A stretch of 64,000 nucleotides of DNA, taken from Lateolabrax maculatus (lineage: Eukaryota > Chordata > Actinopteri > Acropomatiformes > Lateolabracidae). How positions within the stretch are numbered: the stretch's first letter is position 1; each line of letters opens with the position of its first letter. Position numbers and translations under genes: made by a program. Under the pieces are notes generated by a model. It was not told the DNA's origin, ran no database searches, and saw only the letters and a list, made by a program, of their open reading frames with translations. The stretch lies in the NCBI GenBank assembly GCA_031216445.1, contig CM062206.1, forward strand, positions 5,712,001-5,776,000, given 5' to 3'. Shown in pieces: positions 59,000-64,000 of this stretch.

Positions 59000-59180
59000 T
59001 TTTGAAAGCTAGCCTTTGTGGGGCTGCCGGGAGCAGCTCCAGTGTCTCCAACCGCAGCCAGGGCTCTTTTCATCGGGAGAGGTTTGAAATCCAACTGACC
59101 CTATTCATGCACTGCCAGGCCTTTGCTTGTGCTCATGCTACATAATACGAGGCAATGCAATGACTGGGGAATGTGAGTTA
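59000..59180. promoter_or_regulatory. Candidate conserved noncoding element
   Basis: Repeat-free, balanced block with CpGs and no open frame. Composition shifts sharply from the pyrimidine-rich sequence upstream. Inference only. Confidence 0.25.
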
Positions 59181-59248
59181 TTCAGTGAAGGGGGAGACAA
59201 CAGTAGAAGAGCACAGAGGGAGTTTGGATCAGATCAACAGGAGGCAGC

Positions 59249-59848
59249 TTAAAATACTGAATTTGACAAGTAGCACTCCTTAAGTCTACTTTCCTCTCCA
59301 GGAAATGTCATTACCTGGAGATCATCATGCAGTAACTGTATAATATAGGAGTTTAAAGTTTTTTGTTTGACTTCACTTTCAATCTGAAGTTTTAAAAGGC
59401 ACTCTGGAGGCTTTTTTCCATGTTGGCGACATTTCTCTGTTTTTTTGCACTGCACTTCCCAGAGTTCTCCTGTCAGTCAAACAGTGTGTCCAACACTGGG
59501 ACGTCTTTCTCTTCGCATCTGCTTTTGAGAAAAATGAATTTCCTTTCGATGATACTCTTTTCTGTATTGTTGAGACATGACAGTGATCACTGCTCCTGCT
59601 AACTCCCCAGTCATTCTTCTGATAATCTTGCAATCCAAAAAAACACTGGAATGCTTCTCCCAGAAAAAATAATAATTCACGATTGTACTGTGAGGCCAAC
59701 TCCACCAAGCCTGGCATTTTTCACCATTTAGAGTAAATCTGAGGAAGAAGTTAAGCTGGTGGAGAGACCAGCGGTGGTATGTGCAAAGTCTGCAGTAATG
59801 ACACTGAAAAGGTAAAATAACGAGCTGCGTAGGTTGTCCTTCTTCCAC
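59249..59848 (-). pseudogene. Run of overlapping minus-strand frames, possible decayed coding sequence
   Basis: Three frames of 123, 112 and 68 codons tile 600 bp of the minus strand in different phases. Overlap of two long frames is unusual in this AT-rich setting and could mark a coding sequence broken by frameshifts, but neither product resembles a family I know, and chance is equally possible. I do not reconstruct it. Confidence 0.15.
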
Positions 59849-60112
59849 CCATCTCGGCTACTAATATCATGAATCCCACCACATTTTAACTGAATGTTAT
59901 CTGCAAAGTTTCAGTTCACCACTGAGATCCATCAGCCCACAGAAAAACTAATTTAACCTTCAGCTCCTGAGAGAAAGCTGAGAAAAAAACACATCCATCA
60001 TCTTCAATAAGGAAATCTATCTACTATGCTGTGTTAGTAACTTAGTCCAATTCCATGTGCATAAAAATAAACCGAAATGTGAAATGTGTTATTGATTTGG
60101 CCTAATACATTT

Positions 60113-60115
<3 letters not shown>
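59849..60115. other. Intergenic stretch, nothing recognised
   Basis: AT-rich sequence leading into a TA repeat. Confidence 0.4.

Positions 60116-60169
<54 letters not shown>
60116..60169. repeat. (AT)27 microsatellite
   Basis: Perfect AT/TA run of 54 bp, able to form a hairpin or cruciform. An A15 run follows at 60267-60281. Confidence 0.95.
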
Positions 60170-60171
<2 letters not shown>

Positions 60172-62344
60172 TATATTTAATCATAACAGCAGGAGATGCA
60201 TTATATTATTCAGCAGAACCACATAAAAAGTAGTATGTTATTGAGAAATGCTGTCAACAATTACCGAAAAAAAAAAAAAAATCTGAATCATTATTATTTT
60301 ATTTAATCATTTCAGGCCCTGTATAATATGGTTTAATGCAGTGAGCTTAACCTACTTGGAGGTAAGTCATTTTTAACATCACTACAATATTTAAAAAATG
60401 TCCCTAAGATTGTTTCTCTGTTATCAATATTGTATTTATATCTTGTGACTTTTCTGACTTTAAATTTATCACACAGTACCATATATTCTGTTGTAAAAGT
60501 ATGTTTATTGTATCTTTCTCTTGTAACAGTATATGTTATAGGGTTTGTGCCTCCTATCCGAAGGGTCTCCACGTAACAGGGAGACGAAAATAAATCTTTA
60601 CAACACACCCACATCAGGCTCAAACTCTGTATCTAATCTAAGTCCCGATAGTTTTTCCAAAGATCTTACACCCTTTGCTGCAGCACACAAATAAATATTA
60701 TCCCAGCAACATAACAGCATTTATTTGTAATCTACTCATACAGTATCACGATTGGTGGGAAGGTTTTATTTTTCTAACAGGCGCTTTAGGCAACTGTTAG
60801 AAAAATACTTACCACGCACAGTGAGCAGATTTGGTCATTTTGTTGATGTATGTTTGCAATCTCTGCAGACCTTAAATGATTCAGTGACTCTGGGCCTGAG
60901 TGTTTCCAACAGTATGTAAAAGGCTTTTGTGAGCTTGTTGTGGATTTAATTACAGTTTTGTTGGATCAATCAGTCACGGAGAGAAGAAAAACAAACATTT
61001 CACAAGAAAATGGGGCAGATTATTACTCTAAATGTCAGAGCAATTTCTTCATCTTAATAAAAACTAGTTCCACTGATTGTGTGGCAATAAAAGCCACTTG
61101 AACTTAAACTCCTAATCGCTTGTCGCAGTAACACCAAAGAGCTTTACCAAAGAGTTGAAAGTGATTGTGTGTTAATGAACAGTCATTCTATCAAAAGAAC
61201 AAGCTTAAATACAGTAAAAACTTTTCTCCAACCAAAATTGAGGCCTTTATTAACTAGAACATTATGCTCAGAGATAATGTGGCCTTTAACAACTCACTAA
61301 ATATATCCCTGCAGGCCTGGCATCTTCAATAAATTCAGTTATAAAAGAAAATCCCTTGTCTGCTTCCCTCTGGTCCACTCTCCTTCCACCTTAGAGGAGA
61401 GATGTAAGGCTTCCCTTGAGACAGAAATAATAGTACTTTTATTAACATTTGTTTCTGTTTTCTTCTCTTACACCATGATGATTGTCAACACAACTGAACA
61501 ACTTCACTGGAGAAGGAAGCCACTAATACAAATTATTATATGCTTGTATTCACACTCTGCCAAGCATGTCAACCTTAGTGTATTGTTAAGTGAAACTGCT
61601 CTTTTAGAGATGCCACCAAGACACATATCATGTAGTGAAGGTGCTTATAATGTTTATAAGTCTTTTCATTAAATGCTTTTTATATTTACTATCCACTTGA
61701 GTGCCTAGAATTAAATGTTTTATGCCAAACCCTTATGAAGACATGTTGTTTCCTTTAGTATTTACAATACAGTCTTGATTTTCTTTTATCCAGCTTCTAC
61801 AGACCATTAGAAGAAATGCAGTTTAAGATGTTGAACTTTGTTGGTTGCTGGTGTGATCACATATTGAAGTGCTTTCACAGAGGTGGAATCATATTAATTG
61901 ATTACTTAAATTAACTTTCAGAAAAATGCTGTTTTCAGTCCACCCTGTTGGGATTGATTTGAGGGGAGAGTTTCTCAGTAGTGATATGTTGTTGTCACAG
62001 TTTATATTACCATTTGTCATCTTCTCACTTGCCAGACTGCAATATGAGCTTTAGCATGCTGCATTTGTCTTCCTTGTAAAGCACTTGAAGGCAGGTCATG
62101 ATAATGTCGCATCACTTGCAGCGCTTGTTAGTGATACCGCCATAAAACTGGCATTGTGTCACTTTTGAAATGTATACAAGTATGCTTTTTTTGTGTTTTG
62201 ACAACCATTTGTTTTAAGTAGCATGATCAAAATCACAATGTTACTTTTGGTGTGCAAATAGCCCAAGTGGATTTTTTATCCTCCTACTCATTTTTTGAGA
62301 CTGAACAAAGGACAATAGCAAGTAGGTGGCCAGTCTGCTTGTTT
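60170..62344. other. Intergenic stretch
   Basis: AT-rich, no credible gene. A mixed block at 62090-62165 (ATAATGTCGCATCACTTGC and neighbours) looks more constrained than its surroundings but is short. Confidence 0.4.
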
Positions 62345-62520
62345 TGGAGCAACTGAATATCTTTGGGTTCTGGACCGTTGGTTGGATAAAACAAGAACAT
62401 TTGAAGATGCCAGCTTAGATTATGCATTTTTCACTATTTTATGACCTTTTATGGACTACATAATTTAAAAGTTGATCAAAATAATTTGCAATGAATCTAA
62501 TGGTTAGTTGCTGCCCCTTT
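62345..62520 (+). repeat. Dispersed repeat family D, copy 2 (forward)
   Basis: GGGTTCTGGACCGTTGGTTG, AAACAAGAACATTTGAAGAT, CATTTTTCACTATTTTATGA, then TGGACTACATAATTTAAAAG and the family end GGTTAGTTGCTGCCCC. Inverted relative to copy 1 at 54.4 kb. Confidence 0.65.
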
Positions 62521-62604
62521 TTATATGCTCAGTATGCTATCATTTGTTCAAAAACATTTTTGTTTTTGTCTCTCATATGATATATTTTGGGGGGAGTCAT
62601 ACAA

Positions 62605-62677
62605 CTGCTGCTGCAGAGATCAAACCTGTGATCTTTCTGTCACTGGGCTGGTCTCTCACACCACGAGGCCACTCTGA
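62605..62677 (-). mobile_element. tRNA-derived SINE head
   Basis: On the minus strand a tRNA-like A box (TGGCCTCGTGG, 62671-62661) and a B box (GGTTTGATCTC, 62626-62616) are spaced as in tRNA genes, with a variable middle. The cloverleaf is degraded and there is no adjoining intact tail, so this is a SINE remnant, not a working tRNA gene. Confidence 0.6.
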
Positions 62678-62739
62678 GTAGATGTGCAAAATGTGCTTGT
62701 GTCAATACAGACAAGCCTAATGGTCTGTGTGTTTAGACC

Positions 62740-63030
62740 CTTCAATGGGACGACACTGGGGCTTTGGCTGGTTATAATGGGAACACCAGTGTGTGAAATA
62801 TGTTATGCAAAGGAAGCAGGCGAGTGATGTAGCAAAGGGCCATCGTTTGGCACTAAGTCGAGAGAGTCAGCAATAAAAAGAGGACTAAAGTAAACAAGCC
62901 GCTGACATTCAGTTTTGGCCGATGCACCACAAGCGAGAGGCGCCTTCTAAAGTTGGCCGAGTGAGATAAATAGAGGGCAGAGTGCTCAGACACACCTCGG
63001 TCACCAAGCAGGAGGAAAACCTCTGTATGC
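62740..63030. promoter_or_regulatory. Candidate conserved noncoding element
   Basis: Balanced, CpG-bearing, repeat-free 290-bp block with no reliable frame (a 63-codon minus frame is not exon-like). It contrasts with AT-rich flanks. Inference only. Confidence 0.3.
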
Positions 63031-63664
63031 ATCGATTGGAACAAAATAAACTACAATATGTTTTATTTTATTTTATTATAATAGTAGCTAAGTTACAGTC
63101 CTGTAGGTGATGTCCTCTGGCAAAATAAATGAACTTTGGATCTGGAACTTCTTTGTTTTATTGAAGAATAAACACGAAGTATGAACTTGGATATAGGGTA
63201 AAACATTTCAACAGAACTGACATAAAGTGTCAGATTTGATTTATAATGATAATTCTAGATGTGCTCACATTTTAAAAACAGCTTAGCTTCAGGAGTAATA
63301 TAGTAATGAGTAACAGGCAGTAATGTGTAAAATTAATATTGTAGGATTTTAAACTTGACATGTTATAGTTTCACATATAACACATACCCAGTTGGACATT
63401 AATACATCAAACATCACAGAAACTAGAAAAAATCTGGCACTATTATTTTTTTAATATTCTATGAAATAAATGTAACTATGTCATGTTGAGTGGGAGTTCT
63501 GTGGTTGAGCTTTTATGCAAATTATTATTCTGAGAGCCACAAGAAGTCATTGCTTCTGACAGCAGAAATATTAACAGCAAGTGGTGTGGAAGTCGCAAAT
63601 TATGAATAAAACATAACGTGTCATGTTTGACAATTCCATCACTGCTAATAAAACCCTGGGCGTA
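63031..63664. other. Intergenic stretch, nothing recognised
   Basis: Very AT-rich sequence. Confidence 0.4.
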
Positions 63665-64000
63665 CGCGGCTTTTGCCAATCATCACACTGACAGCATTAA
63701 TTGAAATGGCAACATGATTAAAAATGCAATTAATCATTCAACCCTAATGGACATAAAAATGTAAAAACTCTGGATTGACCTTCAAAATGGAATTTGTTCT
63801 TTGCTCATACACATTAAGAAAAGAAAATCTATATATAAATATTTTTGTCCTTTCAAATTAATTAGAGAGGTACATTGTTTGTGCCCCGAGACAAACCTGC
63901 AAACATTATTTGGGGTTGAATGGTTTGTGACCGACCAGCCAATTTAATTATAACAGTAATTTAGGGATTAGGCCATTACTGGCAGTTACTGTATGTAATT
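63665..64000. promoter_or_regulatory. Candidate enhancer-like block at the right edge
   Basis: Dense ATTA-type cores: CATTAATTG (63695), GCAATTAATCATT (63726) and AATTTAATTA (63941), with intermixed balanced sequence (GTGCCCCGAGAC at 63880). It runs to the window edge. Unverified. Confidence 0.28.

Noticed and set aside
62605..62677. Functional tRNA gene
   Set aside because: A and B boxes present but acceptor and anticodon stems do not pair properly; best read as a SINE head.
4987..64000. CRISPR array, prophage or bacterial-type operon
   Set aside because: No regularly spaced direct repeats with unique spacers, no ribosome-binding-site-led gene runs; the sequence is vertebrate nuclear DNA.

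Overview
The window looks like nuclear DNA of a teleost fish, probably a percomorph. Evidence is the vertebrate-type splice sites, the short introns (263 and 139 bp) of the one clear gene, many CA/GT, GACA, TA and CT microsatellites, a fish-type LINE 3-prime tail, a tRNA-derived SINE and several dispersed repeats that I recognise as common in spiny-rayed fishes. The species cannot be named from this. Family assignments of repeats rest on memory and on comparing copies inside the window; no search was run.

Layout. Bases 1-530 are a CpG-rich promoter and first exon of a minus-strand gene running off the left edge: only a start codon, three codons and a donor site are visible. Bases 1014-4986 hold the only well-supported protein gene, a plus-strand membrane-anchored protein of the catechol-O-methyltransferase (COMT/TOMT) family. 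It has three certain coding exons (3793-4048, 4312-4508, 4648-4986; 263 aa) and possibly two small upstream exons that fit in frame. The S-adenosylmethionine half of the fold is intact. By eye alignment, the metal ligands equivalent to COMT D169/N170, the catalytic lysine K144 and the active-site glutamate E199 are all replaced. This may be a non-catalytic family member. The two genes lie head to head with start codons about 0.9 kb apart and share ETS-type sites, so a shared or bidirectional promoter is possible.

From about 5.1 kb to 64 kb I find no convincing protein gene. This 59-kb stretch is a gene desert or very large intron. It contains (a) dispersed repeats: families seen two to five times each, a 264-bp element with terminal inverted repeats at 36.1 kb, a tRNA-like SINE at 62.6 kb and an L2-like LINE tail at 18.2 kb; (b) microsatellites; and (c) blocks of mixed, CpG-bearing or homeodomain-site-rich sequence free of repeats (for example 13.6, 24.1, 28.6, 32.8, 46.4, 49.4, 59.0 and 62.7 kb) that look like candidate conserved regulatory elements. 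Three minus- or plus-strand open frames (56.0, 57.5 and 59.2-59.8 kb) look more protein-like than background, but I do not recognise them.

Nothing in the window resembles a multi-gene system, CRISPR array, prophage or toxin locus. The most interesting items are the probable COMT-family pseudoenzyme, the 98-codon frame at 56.0 kb, the unfamiliar repeat pair at 37.1/58.0 kb, the inverted-repeat element at 36.1 kb and the candidate regulatory blocks.
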